Shown here in pieces: positions 8,625 to 16,591 of a stretch of DNA of 42,370 nt. The translations under genes and the position numbers were made by a program. The DNA is taken from the NCBI GenBank assembly GCA_903881565.1, contig CAIRTR010000151.1:1-42370 (forward strand). Reading direction: 5' to 3'. The notes under the pieces were generated by a model. The model was not told the DNA's origin. It was given only the letters and a program-made list of their open reading frames with translations, and did no database searches. The DNA is from Oligoflexia bacterium. GTDB lineage: Bacteria; Bdellovibrionota; UBA1018. Each line of letters begins with the position of its first letter. The stretch's first letter is position 1.

Positions 8625-9536
8625 ATGTGGACCAAACTCCTTGATTTTCTAACGGCAAACCTCGTAACAAAATTGATCTCCATCGCTATTGCCCTCTTAC
8701 TTTGGGTGATCGTCTTGGGTTCCCGAAACGTCGAAGTGACCAAAGAGATCCCCATTGAGATCAACACGTCTTCAGACGTGATTCCTTCTAATGAAATTCC
8801 TGAGAAGATCGCCTTTCGATTGTCAGGTCCCAAGGCATTTTTGCGCGCCATTGTCGATCGAAGAGAAGACCCGATTCGGGTGAATCTTGCGGGCGCAAAA
8901 CCAGGTCTGGTGACTTATCGTTTTTTCTCAGACAACATCAAGGTTCCGATCGGGGTAAAAGTACTCTCGGTTAATCCCGCGGCGATTTTAATCAAGCTCG
9001 AAGCGGTAAAAAAACGCGAGGTACCTGTAAAAGTCGAGCTCCGAGGGGTTCCGCCCGAAGGGTTCCGCATCGGAAAACTGGAACTCAAACCTGAAACGGT
9101 TCGGATCAAAGGACCTGAGAGCCGAATTGAAAACATCACGCAAATCATGGCGAATCCGATTGATGTTTCCCGCTTCAAAGAACCCACCGAAAAAGAAGTG
9201 GGGCTTGATCTCGCTCGCCTGGGCGTTCAATTGGATGGTCCTATCCCTAAGATCTTGATTGGGATTGAGCCGGTCTCTGCAAATTTTCGAATTCGTAATG
9301 TGGATGTGCGCGTGATTTCATCGGGGCGTGTAAAACTGGATGAGAAGACGGTAACCGTCCTGGTTCAAGCTGAAGCCAAGGAAATAAAGTTTTTGGACAG
9401 GTCACGAGTCTATGCCGTCATCGATATGAGCGACAAACCCAAAGGCCAATATGTGGAACCGGTTAAAGTGATTTTACCTGATGGCGTAGGTTTGGTTCGA
9501 GTCATTCCTGATCGCATCGGCGTAACGCTGTACTAG
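8625..9536 (+). CDS. YbbR-domain protein, CdaA partner (CdaR-like)
   Basis: A 303-residue protein with one N-terminal transmembrane helix ('LISIAIALLLWVIVLGS', about 17-33) and an extracytoplasmic part made of about three YbbR repeats. The 'ALLLWVIV' helix followed by 'SRNVEVTKEIPIEI' is the usual YbbR opening. Repeat boundaries are suggested by 'PVKVELRGVPPEGFRIGKL', 'GPESRIENITQI' and 'KTVTVLVQAEA'. In Firmicutes CdaR binds the membrane part of CdaA and changes its activity; the same role is inferred here from position, two bases after cdaA. The ATG at 8625 has a G-rich sequence upstream (GGGGGGCG). Confidence 0.9.
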   Translation: MWTKLLDFLTANLVTKLISIAIALLLWVIVLGSRNVEVTKEIPIEINTSSDVIPSNEIPEKIAFRLSGPKAFLRAIVDRREDPIRVNLAGAKPGLVTYRFFSDNIKVPIGVKVLSVNPAAILIKLEAVKKREVPVKVELRGVPPEGFRIGKLELKPETVRIKGPESRIENITQIMANPIDVSRFKEPTEKEVGLDLARLGVQLDGPIPKILIGIEPVSANFRIRNVDVRVISSGRVKLDEKTVTVLVQAEAKEIKFLDRSRVYAVIDMSDKPKGQYVEPVKVILPDGVGLVRVIPDRIGVTLY

Positions 9537-9550
9537 CTAGCTGAGAGGAA

Positions 9551-10978
9551 ATGAAAAATATGTCGAATAAAAAACTTTTTGGAACTGATGGAATTCGAGG
9601 ACTTGCCAATGAATTCCCGATGACTTCTGAGATCGCCATGGCGGTCGGACGAGCGGTCGCACACGTGCTGCTCAAAAGTCCCACTTCGGCGGTTAAGAGT
9701 TCCGTGCCGGTCGGGCTGAAGCCTTTAGAATCGACGAAGCCCGTAAGGCGCGTGAAAATCGTCGTAGGCAAAGACACCCGGCTTTCGGGCTACATGATTG
9801 AACAAGCTTTAAGTTCAGGGATTTGTTCCATGGGCGCCGACGTGATTTTGATCGGCCCCCTTCCCACGCCAGGCGTGGCATTTGTCACCCAAAGTATGCG
9901 AGCCGACGCCGGGATCATGATCTCGGCTTCTCACAATGCTTACCACGATAATGGGATCAAAATTTTCTTCGCCGATGGCTATAAGCTCCCCGACGAAATG
10001 GAAGCAGAAGTCGAACGAATTGTGCTTTCTAAAGAACTCGAACGCAATCGTCCTACGGGAGATCTCGTGGGAAAAGCCGCAAGGATAGAAGACGTTCATC
10101 TCCGATATTTGGAATTTTTGAAAAGCTTGTTTCCCAAAGAGCTTGATCTCTTAGGCCTTCGCATCGTTTTAGATTGTGCAAACGGCGCCGCTTATAAAGT
10201 TGCGCCTCTCGTTTTTGAAGAACTCGGTGCCGAAGTGATTCGCAAGGGAGTTCACCCCAATGGCGTTAACATCAACGACGCCTGCGGCGCTCTCCACCCC
10301 GAGCATGTGGCTGCGGCCGTGCTTGAGTATCGTGGGGATATCGGGATTTCGCTGGATGGCGATGGGGATCGCTGTATTTTGACCGATGAGACCGGTGAAA
10401 TCGTCGATGGGGATCAAATTTTGGGACTTTGCGCGCTTCAAATGGCAAGTGTGGGAACGCTCAATAAGAAGACCATCGTGACGACGCCGATGTCCAATGT
10501 GGGGCTTGAGCTCACGCTTCGCGAACAAGGAATCGACATGGTCCGCGCCCAAGTCGGCGATCGGTATGTCGTGGATACCATGCGCAAGAATGGCTATAAT
10601 CTCGGAGGAGAGCAATCCGGTCACATCGTGTTCCTGGATCAGTCCACCACTGGGGACGGAATTGTTGCCGCACTTCGAGTGCTCGAAGCCATGCGGAAAA
10701 CACGCAAGCCACTTTCGGAGCTTAAGAAAGCCATTAAACTTTTCCCCCAGGTACGCGAGGACATTCGTGTTTCGCGTAAAGAGCCTTTTGAAAGTATTCC
10801 GGATATTGCAAAAGCCATTGCAAGTGCCCAAGCGGTACTGGGCGATAAAGGGCGTATTTTCGTTCGTTATTCAGGCACCGAGGCTCTGGCACGCGTGATG
10901 GTGGAGGGGGAGAACTATGAGCAGATTCAGGCTCTTGCCAAAGATGTGGCCGCCCAAATTCGGAAGCACCTCACATGA
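9551..10978 (+). CDS. glmM: Phosphoglucosamine mutase
   Basis: Converts glucosamine-6-phosphate to glucosamine-1-phosphate for UDP-GlcNAc and hence peptidoglycan and LPS. At 475 residues it is somewhat longer than the usual 445-450. Motifs: N-terminal 'LFGTDGIRGLANEFP', phosphoserine loop 'GIMISASHNAYHDNGIKIF' (Pro of the usual SHNP replaced by Ala), metal loop 'SLDGDGDRCI', sugar loop 'GGEQSGHIVF', phosphate loop 'VRYSGTEALARVM'. The extra length is an insert at about residues 36-60 between the first helix and 'VVGKDTRLSGYM'. Two start codons are possible, 9551 and 9560; the AGAGGA upstream lies very close to the first and about 10 bases from the second. The stop overlaps the pdxJ start by four bases. 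Confidence 0.96.
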   Translation: MKNMSNKKLFGTDGIRGLANEFPMTSEIAMAVGRAVAHVLLKSPTSAVKSSVPVGLKPLESTKPVRRVKIVVGKDTRLSGYMIEQALSSGICSMGADVILIGPLPTPGVAFVTQSMRADAGIMISASHNAYHDNGIKIFFADGYKLPDEMEAEVERIVLSKELERNRPTGDLVGKAARIEDVHLRYLEFLKSLFPKELDLLGLRIVLDCANGAAYKVAPLVFEELGAEVIRKGVHPNGVNINDACGALHPEHVAAAVLEYRGDIGISLDGDGDRCILTDETGEIVDGDQILGLCALQMASVGTLNKKTIVTTPMSNVGLELTLREQGIDMVRAQVGDRYVVDTMRKNGYNLGGEQSGHIVFLDQSTTGDGIVAALRVLEAMRKTRKPLSELKKAIKLFPQVREDIRVSRKEPFESIPDIAKAIASAQAVLGDKGRIFVRYSGTEALARVMVEGENYEQIQALAKDVAAQIRKHLT

Positions 10979-11760
10979 ACTCAGTTGCCGTGAAACCCGC
11001 ACGCCTTGGAATCAACATTGATCACATCGCGACCCTGCGGCAACTTCGCGGAACGCCTTATCCTGATCTCATTGAAGCCGCTCATATTGTCGAAGCCGCA
11101 GGAGCAGAGCAGATCACGGTTCATTTGCGTGAGGATCGCAGGCATATTCAAGATCAAGATGTCAAAAATCTTCGAAAAAACCTCAAAATCCCTCTCAATC
11201 TTGAAATGGCGGTTGCCCCTGAAATCGTGCGATTCGCGGTGAAGCTCAAGCCTGAGTGGTCCTGCCTCGTCCCGGAAAAAAGACGCGAGGTCACGACCGA
11301 AGGCGGCTTAGATCTGGAGCGTAACCGCAAAGCCATTGGTTTGACGATTAAATCCCTCAAACGTGCCGGAATCAAAGTAAGCCTTTTTATTGAACCGAGT
11401 CTCAAATCCGTACAACTCAGTCACGAACTGGGTGCCGACGCGGTCGAGCTTCACACCGGGAAGTTCTGTCTTTTGACTCAAAAAGCAAACACGGTTGCTA
11501 GCAAGCTGAGTCCTGCCGCTCAAAAAGAGTTAGTCCGCATCGAAAAAGCTTCACGGCTTGCGCATAGTTTAGGCCTTGGCGCACATGCGGGACATGGCTT
11601 TGATTACGAGAACGTAAGATGGGTTTCACAATTGGAGGGGGACAATCGTAGCCCCTTGATTGAAGAATACAACATTGGACATTCGATCGTCTCGCGGGCC
11701 GTGATGGTCGGATTAGAGCGCGCCGTTCGTGAAATGGTTTCCGCAATTCAGGCCCCTTAA
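10975..11760 (+). CDS. pdxJ: Pyridoxine 5'-phosphate synthase
   Basis: A 261-residue TIM-barrel enzyme that condenses 1-deoxyxylulose-5-phosphate with 3-amino-2-oxopropyl phosphate to form pyridoxine 5'-phosphate. Characteristic segments are 'LGINIDHIATLRQLRGTPYPD' at the start, 'QITVHLREDRRHIQDQDV', 'EIVRFAVKLKPEWSCLVPEKR', 'VELHTGKF', 'AHAGHGFDYENV' and the C-terminal phosphate loop 'YNIGHSIVSRAVMVGL'. The length is typical. The ATG at 10975 overlaps the glmM stop (ATGA), indicating translational coupling. In many genomes acpS follows pdxJ; here the next gene is the NAD(P)HX repair enzyme. Confidence 0.97.
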   Translation: MNSVAVKPARLGINIDHIATLRQLRGTPYPDLIEAAHIVEAAGAEQITVHLREDRRHIQDQDVKNLRKNLKIPLNLEMAVAPEIVRFAVKLKPEWSCLVPEKRREVTTEGGLDLERNRKAIGLTIKSLKRAGIKVSLFIEPSLKSVQLSHELGADAVELHTGKFCLLTQKANTVASKLSPAAQKELVRIEKASRLAHSLGLGAHAGHGFDYENVRWVSQLEGDNRSPLIEEYNIGHSIVSRAVMVGLERAVREMVSAIQAP

Positions 11761-11787
11761 TCCTCTCTAGAAAAAGGAAAACTCAAA

Positions 11788-13386
11788 ATGAGCACCCCCC
11801 TTCGAATTGTTTCCAGCACCGAGATGAGAGAGATTGATGACATCGCCGAAAAAAACTTCGGATTGGAGCCCGTCATTCTCATGGAAAATGCCGGGCGGGC
11901 TGCCGCACAGATCCTGCTGGAAAAATATCCTTCGGCCGGCATTGCGAGCGAGATTCTGGTGTTTTGTGGAAAAGGCAACAACGCCGGTGATGCTTTTGTC
12001 TTAGCACGACGCTTGATTTGTCTTAACCGCAGAGTGCGCGTATTTCATCTTGAAGCGCGGGAGCGGTATCAGGGGGCCTCGAAGCGAAACTTAGAAATTC
12101 TAGCCAAGCTCAACGCCAAAATGGCGCTGTTGGAAAATATTTCGGATCTTCAGGCTTTTTTTGCAAGTTCTCCCGGACCTTTTACGATCGTCGACGGCTT
12201 GTTGGGTACGGGCTTGAAGGGGAACCTTGAGGGACTCTTCTCCGAAGTGGTCGAGGCAATCAATAAATTAAATTCAAACGAAGTGATCGCGCTGGATATC
12301 CCCACTGGCGTCAGTGGCGATACGGGCAATATTCACGGAACGTGTATTCAAGCCAGTCTCACCGTTTCATTTGGGTTTCCAAAATTGGGCCATTTTCTCC
12401 CTCCAGGGGCAGCTAGGCGCGGAGAATTGGTGAATGTGGACATCTCGCTACCGCCGCGGTTTCAAAAAGAGGGAGACAAGTTTCTGCTCACCCGCGCGCC
12501 TTTGGAGACGTTTATTAAAGAGCGGGATCGCTATGGCCATAAGAACTCCTTTGGCTCGACACTGTTAATCGGGGGGAGCCCTGGACGTCTCGGCGCGATC
12601 ACAATGGCCTCGCGCGCTTGCCATCGCATGGGCACCGGCCTTGTCACCGTCGCAACGTGGGAGGATACCTTCAATACGCTGCTCGTGAAGCTTCCGGATG
12701 AGACCATGGCTGTTCCCTTGAAACTGCAAGGAGAGGAGCTTGAAACCTACAAGAGAAGCCTCTCAATCTATTCAAGCATTGTGATCGGTCCGGGCTTAGG
12801 CGTGCGCCCCGAGGGCAAAGACCTTCTTGAAACGCTGCTCGCACACTATAAAGGACCCATGGTTTTGGATGCGGATGCACTGAATTTGATTTCTGAGTAC
12901 AAACTGCATTCTTTATTGGTTAATCGCAGAGCGCCTACCGTACTCACGCCTCATTTAGGTGAAATGGCAAGGCTCATGGCTACCGAAAAAGCCCTGATCA
13001 GCTCCAATCCCCAAGAGTATCTGAGGGAGCTTGTGAGCAAAACGCATGCGATTACCGTTCTAAAGGGGGCCGCAACGCTCATCACTTCGCCCGAAGAAAA
13101 ATTCTATCTCAACCATTATCCAAATGAAGGCATGGCGACTGCAGGAAGTGGGGATGTACTTGCTGGAATGATCGGCGGCCTTCTGGGGCAGGGGATGGAT
13201 GCGTTCAAAGCGACCTTGCTTGGGGTTTATCTACACTCCCTGGCTGGGGATTTTGCGGCTCGCTCCCGCGGCCATCGTAGCATGACCGCACCAGACATTA
13301 TTGAAGGGATCAGTGATGCGTTCAAAGAAATCAAAAATCCAAAAGCCCCCGCTCCCAAAACTCCTGGCCGAGCATATCTCCTCTGA
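11788..13386 (+). CDS. nnr: Bifunctional NAD(P)H-hydrate epimerase / ADP-dependent NAD(P)H-hydrate dehydratase
   Basis: A 532-residue fusion that repairs hydrated NAD(P)H. The N-terminal epimerase domain (YjeF-N, about 1-220) shows 'MREIDDIAEKNFGLEPV', 'MENAGRAAA' and 'VFCGKGNNAGDAFVLARRL'. The C-terminal dehydratase domain (about 235-515, ribokinase-like) shows 'GSTLLIGGSPGRLGAITMA', 'VIGPGLGV', 'MVLDADALNLI', 'TVLTPHLGEMARL', 'TVLKGAATLI' and the nucleotide motif 'GMATAGSGDVLAGMIGGLL'. All expected glycines and the catalytic Asp are present, and the length is normal for the fusion. The AAAGGAAA upstream of the ATG is a good ribosome binding site. The 3' end overlaps tsaE by 71 bases, an unusually long coding overlap. 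Confidence 0.96.
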   Translation: MSTPLRIVSSTEMREIDDIAEKNFGLEPVILMENAGRAAAQILLEKYPSAGIASEILVFCGKGNNAGDAFVLARRLICLNRRVRVFHLEARERYQGASKRNLEILAKLNAKMALLENISDLQAFFASSPGPFTIVDGLLGTGLKGNLEGLFSEVVEAINKLNSNEVIALDIPTGVSGDTGNIHGTCIQASLTVSFGFPKLGHFLPPGAARRGELVNVDISLPPRFQKEGDKFLLTRAPLETFIKERDRYGHKNSFGSTLLIGGSPGRLGAITMASRACHRMGTGLVTVATWEDTFNTLLVKLPDETMAVPLKLQGEELETYKRSLSIYSSIVIGPGLGVRPEGKDLLETLLAHYKGPMVLDADALNLISEYKLHSLLVNRRAPTVLTPHLGEMARLMATEKALISSNPQEYLRELVSKTHAITVLKGAATLITSPEEKFYLNHYPNEGMATAGSGDVLAGMIGGLLGQGMDAFKATLLGVYLHSLAGDFAARSRGHRSMTAPDIIEGISDAFKEIKNPKAPAPKTPGRAYLL

Positions 13387-13858
13387 GCGGGAGCTCGCGA
13401 AAATCGCAAAGACCCTCTCGGAGGCGCTTCAGGCAGGCGACACTGTTTTTCTCGAAGGCGTCATGGGCGTTGGGAAAACAACCTTTACGCGAGAACTACT
13501 TTTGGCTTTAGGGGTTTCACAACCCCCCGAGGGCAGTCCCACTTTTCCGATTGCCCACGAATATCAATCGAGTGCCGCGAAAAAGCCTTCAATCGTGCAT
13601 CTTGACCTTTACCGTCTTCGAGACGAAGCAGAACTTGATGACGCCGGAATCCCCGAGTACTTCGAAGATCCCTCACGACTTGTTTTTGTAGAATGGGGCT
13701 CGCAGTTTCCAGTTTTTGTTGAAAAGCTGCTTACGCGGGCTGGGAAAAGGCATTGGCAAGTGGACTTGAGATTCTGTGCGGTTCATGAAGTCCAAGGCGT
13801 CCAAGGAGAGTCAGAGCACCGCGAGATCTCGATTACGCAGCTCGGGTCTCTGTCGTGA
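13316..13858 (+). CDS. tsaE: tRNA threonylcarbamoyladenosine biosynthesis ATPase TsaE
   Basis: A 180-residue P-loop ATPase that supports the TsaBD complex in making t6A37 of ANN-decoding tRNAs. Walker A is 'LEGVMGVGKTTFTRELLLAL', followed by 'SPTFPIAHEY' (switch region), 'IVHLDLYRLRDEAELDDAGI' and 'VFVEWGSQFP', the standard TsaE order. The ATG at 13316 is chosen over an upstream TTG; even so the first 70 bases lie within the preceding gene, coding a basic lead (KKSKIQKPPLPK) not typical of the family. If a later start is used the overlap would shrink, but no later ATG precedes Walker A except near the motif itself. The 3' end overlaps the convergent minus-strand gene by 26 bases. Confidence 0.94.
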   Translation: MRSKKSKIQKPPLPKLLAEHISSERELAKIAKTLSEALQAGDTVFLEGVMGVGKTTFTRELLLALGVSQPPEGSPTFPIAHEYQSSAAKKPSIVHLDLYRLRDEAELDDAGIPEYFEDPSRLVFVEWGSQFPVFVEKLLTRAGKRHWQVDLRFCAVHEVQGVQGESEHREISITQLGSLS

Positions 13859-14741
13859 GCAACAACGGAACTTTGAGGAGTAACTCCCGCACTTTTGGGA
13901 AGTATTGATTCAGACTCGCTTTCGAAAATACGATTAAAACGCCTGTGGGTGAATTCAGCGGCCCACAGACAAAAAGACTCAAATAATCCTCGACGTCACA
14001 TCCTACGGCTCGACGAAAGGATTGATGCGCTTCATTTTGCTGCGGGGCCAGCGGCGCCTGACCTGGAACCTGAACTGGAGCAAGTTCAAGCAAGCCATGA
14101 GAAGCGCCGGCCTTGAATATTTGCTCCGAAATTTCGGGTGTCAGGGAGGTGTTCCAGAGAAACCCCGTCCACAGCGAAAGATAAGTTCGCTCGCCTATCG
14201 CGCTATGGCTACGAAAAACCGGAGTAGCACGCGCTCCACTTCGCGGGGCTTGTTGTGTGATTTGAGCCATGAAAAAAGCACGATTTGTGGACGTTTTTGC
14301 AGAAGTCTGAAGCAGCAGGCTTATCGCCTTCTCAAGGGGAGTGGCACTTTTTTCCAGTTCTTGTTTTTTCCAAAGAGTGATGCGGAATGTCGATCGTCGC
14401 TCCTCGCGTCGAGTGGCAGGATGAACCATCGCTTTTTTGACGGCACGTGTAATCGTTGCGGTTACAGGTTCGGGGGCATTGATTTGGATATCAACAAGCC
14501 TTACGGTAGGCTCTTTGATCTCAATCTCCATTCTAGGATGGCTCACGGGACTGACAGGGCTAAATGGGGGAGGCGCAAGCCCCTTTGTTTCCCCCGATGT
14601 TCCCCCCGAAACTGCGGGAGGAAGCCCGAGCTTCTTTCGATTCAAAAGCTTAGTAATTCCAGGCATCTGGGTAACGCCAGGGTTGGTGGCATCTACGGTG
14701 AAAGATGAAAAAGTCTTATCCTGACCATCTTTATCTGACAT
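13833..14741 (-). CDS. Protein of unknown function, proline-rich N-terminal half
   Basis: I do not recognise this 302-residue protein. The frame is open further upstream to a TTG, but the ATG at 14741 ('MSDKDGQDKTFSSF') is preferred. The N-terminal half is low complexity, with 'PPAVSGGTSGETKG' and 'PPPFSPVSPVSHP'; then comes a basic segment 'RREERRSTFRITLWKKQ', and the C-terminal 150 residues look globular: 'RTYLSLWTGFLWNTSL', 'SHGLLELAPVQVPGQ', 'VEDYLSLFVCGPLNSPTGVLIVFS'. The last part has the alternation of a small sensor-like fold, but I cannot assign one. There is no signal peptide or membrane helix, so it is probably cytoplasmic. Its stop overlaps tsaE tail to tail. Confidence 0.65.
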   Translation of the reverse strand: MSDKDGQDKTFSSFTVDATNPGVTQMPGITKLLNRKKLGLPPAVSGGTSGETKGLAPPPFSPVSPVSHPRMEIEIKEPTVRLVDIQINAPEPVTATITRAVKKAMVHPATRREERRSTFRITLWKKQELEKSATPLEKAISLLLQTSAKTSTNRAFFMAQITQQAPRSGARATPVFRSHSAIGERTYLSLWTGFLWNTSLTPEISEQIFKAGASHGLLELAPVQVPGQAPLAPQQNEAHQSFRRAVGCDVEDYLSLFVCGPLNSPTGVLIVFSKASLNQYFPKVRELLLKVPLLLTTETRAA

Positions 14742-14850
14742 AGGTAAAAACCGGGCGGTCCCTTTCTCTTTCCTTTTCGGAACTCTGGTGAAAAACTTTA
14801 GGTGAATCGCCCAATTCGAGTGAACTTGTATATCTGACAAAAAAAATACA

Positions 14851-14879
14851 CTAATAGTTGAATATTAGTTGACGCGTCA
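14851..14879. promoter_or_regulatory. Palindromic operator candidates upstream of the Rrf2 regulator
   Basis: Two inverted repeats lie side by side: CTAATA-N6-TATTAG (14851-14868) and the perfect 10-base palindrome TGACGCGTCA (14870-14879). The second overlaps a TTGACG that could be a -35 box. They sit about 60-85 bases before the Rrf2 start, in the divergent region with the minus-strand unknown gene, so they are reasonable candidates for Rrf2 autoregulation. That binding is inferred. Confidence 0.45.
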
Positions 14880-14935
14880 GATCCAGCATGGTACGTCAGT
14901 GTTAGGTTTATGAAGGTAAACAGGGAGAATTAATT

Positions 14936-15442
14936 ATGCGTTTGACTTCAAAAGGACGGTACGCCGTCCGGGCCATCTTGGATCTGACCTTTAACTCTAA
15001 TGGACGCCCCGTGCGTTTACAGGAGATTTCGGAGCGTCAGAAAATTTCGCTGCACTATTTAGAGCAGCTTTTTCGCAGACTTCGAAAAGGGTCTGTTGTA
15101 AAAAGTGTTCGCGGCCCGGGGGGTGGATACGTTCTTGCCCGAGTCATGGATGAGATTTCTGTAAAAGATGTTCTCATCAGCGTCGGCGAAAACATCAACC
15201 CAGCGCGCGACTTGATCGGCTCAGGCGATATTAAGAGCGACACCGTCGAGTTCGTGCTTACCAAGGGGTACTTCGAAAACCTTGGCGTATTGATGCAGGA
15301 ATATTTGACAACGACTTCTGTCGGCGACCTCATCCGCAAAGCACGTGGCACTCAAGAGCTTCCAAAAGCCTCTGAGTTGACCGAAGGTTTCAGACTGCCT
15401 GAAACACAGACCGATGCCGGCAAGGGCCGCGAATTATCTTGA
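14936..15442 (+). CDS. Rrf2 family transcriptional regulator, IscR-like but without cysteines
   Basis: A 168-residue winged-helix regulator. The N-terminal DNA-binding domain is clearly Rrf2/IscR: 'MRLTSKGRYAVRAILDLTF', 'RLQEISERQKISLHYLEQLF', 'LRKGSVVKSVRGPGGGYVLAR', 'ISVKDVLISVGE'. In IscR the following loop carries three cysteines and a histidine that bind a [2Fe-2S] cluster; here the protein contains no cysteine at all, and that loop reads 'NPARDLIGSGDIKSDTVEF'. The C-terminal helix is normal ('LTTTSVGDLIRKA'), followed by a 25-residue tail. It probably represses or activates the sulfur operon that follows, but must sense something other than a cysteine-ligated cluster. GGGAG nine bases before the ATG is a good ribosome binding site. 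The 3' end overlaps the desulfurase start by 29 bases. Confidence 0.92.
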   Translation: MRLTSKGRYAVRAILDLTFNSNGRPVRLQEISERQKISLHYLEQLFRRLRKGSVVKSVRGPGGGYVLARVMDEISVKDVLISVGENINPARDLIGSGDIKSDTVEFVLTKGYFENLGVLMQEYLTTTSVGDLIRKARGTQELPKASELTEGFRLPETQTDAGKGRELS

Positions 15443-16589
15443 TTTGAACGCTTCAGCGCCTCTTCGACCGCAAGTCGTTGAGGCGTTGAATGCGCTCCTT
15501 CGCCTTCCGACGCACGCGAGCCCACTCTATAACTCTTCAAGTCTCCATTTTTTTGGTAGAAACTCTAAACATCTTCTGACAACTGCGCGCGACCAAGTCG
15601 CAACGTCTATTGGCGCGGCTTCAGAAAATGCACTTTTCGTCTCCTCTGGAACCGAAAGCAATCAATTCGCAATTCGTTCACACTTGAGTGCCGCACTCAA
15701 GCAAACAAGCGCGCCCCATTGGATTACCACGCCCATTGAGCACGAATCGGTTTTAAGTCTCATCCCTTGGTTCAAAGAGCAAGGTGGCGAGGTCTCTTTT
15801 ATAGCGGTGGATTCAAACGGCGCACCTCAAACTTCAGAATTGAAAAACCTAATTCGACCTAAAACTGTTCTAATAAGCATGATTTGGGTCAATAATGAAA
15901 CGGGCGTGATCTCGGACATCGCGCAAGCCGCTTCTGTTTCCAACCAATATGAAGTGCCGCTTCACCTGGATGGCGCGCAGGCTTGGGGCAAAATTCCGGT
16001 TGATGTCGAAAGTTTGGGGGCTACGAGCGTGAGTTTTTCGGCCCATAAGATCGGAGCCCTCGGGGGCTGCGGCGTGCTGTGGCGAAAACAGGGGACGACC
16101 CTCTGGCCGCTCCTCTTGGGTGCGCAGGAAAGAGGTTTAAGAGGCGGGACTGAAAATCTCATCGGGGCGTTTTCAGCGGGAATCGGCGCGCAATTAATCA
16201 ATCCGGAAAAATTTGATCAAACCGTTCGTCCTCTACGCGATCGCCTGGAGGCTTTGCTCCTGGAACGCATCCCGGGTGTGATGATTAATGGGCGCGGAGC
16301 TCAAAGAGTTGGCAATACGCTGAGTTTGAGTTTCAACGAATTTGGGAGTGATACACTCGTGATGGCGCTTGATCTTGAGGGCTATGCGGTCAGTTCAGGC
16401 GCCGCTTGCTCCAGTGGGGCGGCCAAACCCTCTCATGTCCTGATGGCCATGGGGCATTCGGCTTCGCTTGCCAGCTCATCCTTGCGAGTTTCGTTTGGCC
16501 AGGAAACCTCCTGGGAAACTCTTGAGGGCTTTGTTTCTGCACTTGAACGCTGCACTTCCCGTGTGAGACAAACAAGGAAGAAAGAGTAA
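15414..16589 (+). CDS. Cysteine desulfurase (NifS/IscS family)
   Basis: A 391-residue PLP enzyme that removes sulfur from cysteine and passes it as a persulfide to acceptors. Motifs: 'YLDLNASAPLRPQVV' at the start, 'FVSSGTESNQFAI' (PLP phosphate), 'PIEHESVLSL', 'VNNETGVISDI', 'HLDGAQAWGKIPVD', Schiff-base lysine in 'SFSAHKIGALGG', 'RGGTENLIG', and the catalytic Cys loop 'SSGAACSSGAAKPSHVL' near residue 330. It sits between an Rrf2 regulator and mnmA, so the most likely acceptor is MnmA-dependent tRNA thiolation. No IscU scaffold gene is in the operon. The start lies inside the end of the regulator gene. Confidence 0.94.
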   Translation: MPARAANYLDLNASAPLRPQVVEALNALLRLPTHASPLYNSSSLHFFGRNSKHLLTTARDQVATSIGAASENALFVSSGTESNQFAIRSHLSAALKQTSAPHWITTPIEHESVLSLIPWFKEQGGEVSFIAVDSNGAPQTSELKNLIRPKTVLISMIWVNNETGVISDIAQAASVSNQYEVPLHLDGAQAWGKIPVDVESLGATSVSFSAHKIGALGGCGVLWRKQGTTLWPLLLGAQERGLRGGTENLIGAFSAGIGAQLINPEKFDQTVRPLRDRLEALLLERIPGVMINGRGAQRVGNTLSLSFNEFGSDTLVMALDLEGYAVSSGAACSSGAAKPSHVLMAMGHSASLASSSLRVSFGQETSWETLEGFVSALERCTSRVRQTRKKE

Positions 16590-16591
16590 AC

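Noticed and set aside
13895-14708. Two + strand frames opposite the unknown minus-strand gene 13833-14741
   Set aside because: Both strands are open here, but the minus-strand frame spans the whole interval with one long reading, whereas the + frames are shorter and lack ribosome binding sites. Confidence is only moderate because neither product has a known family.
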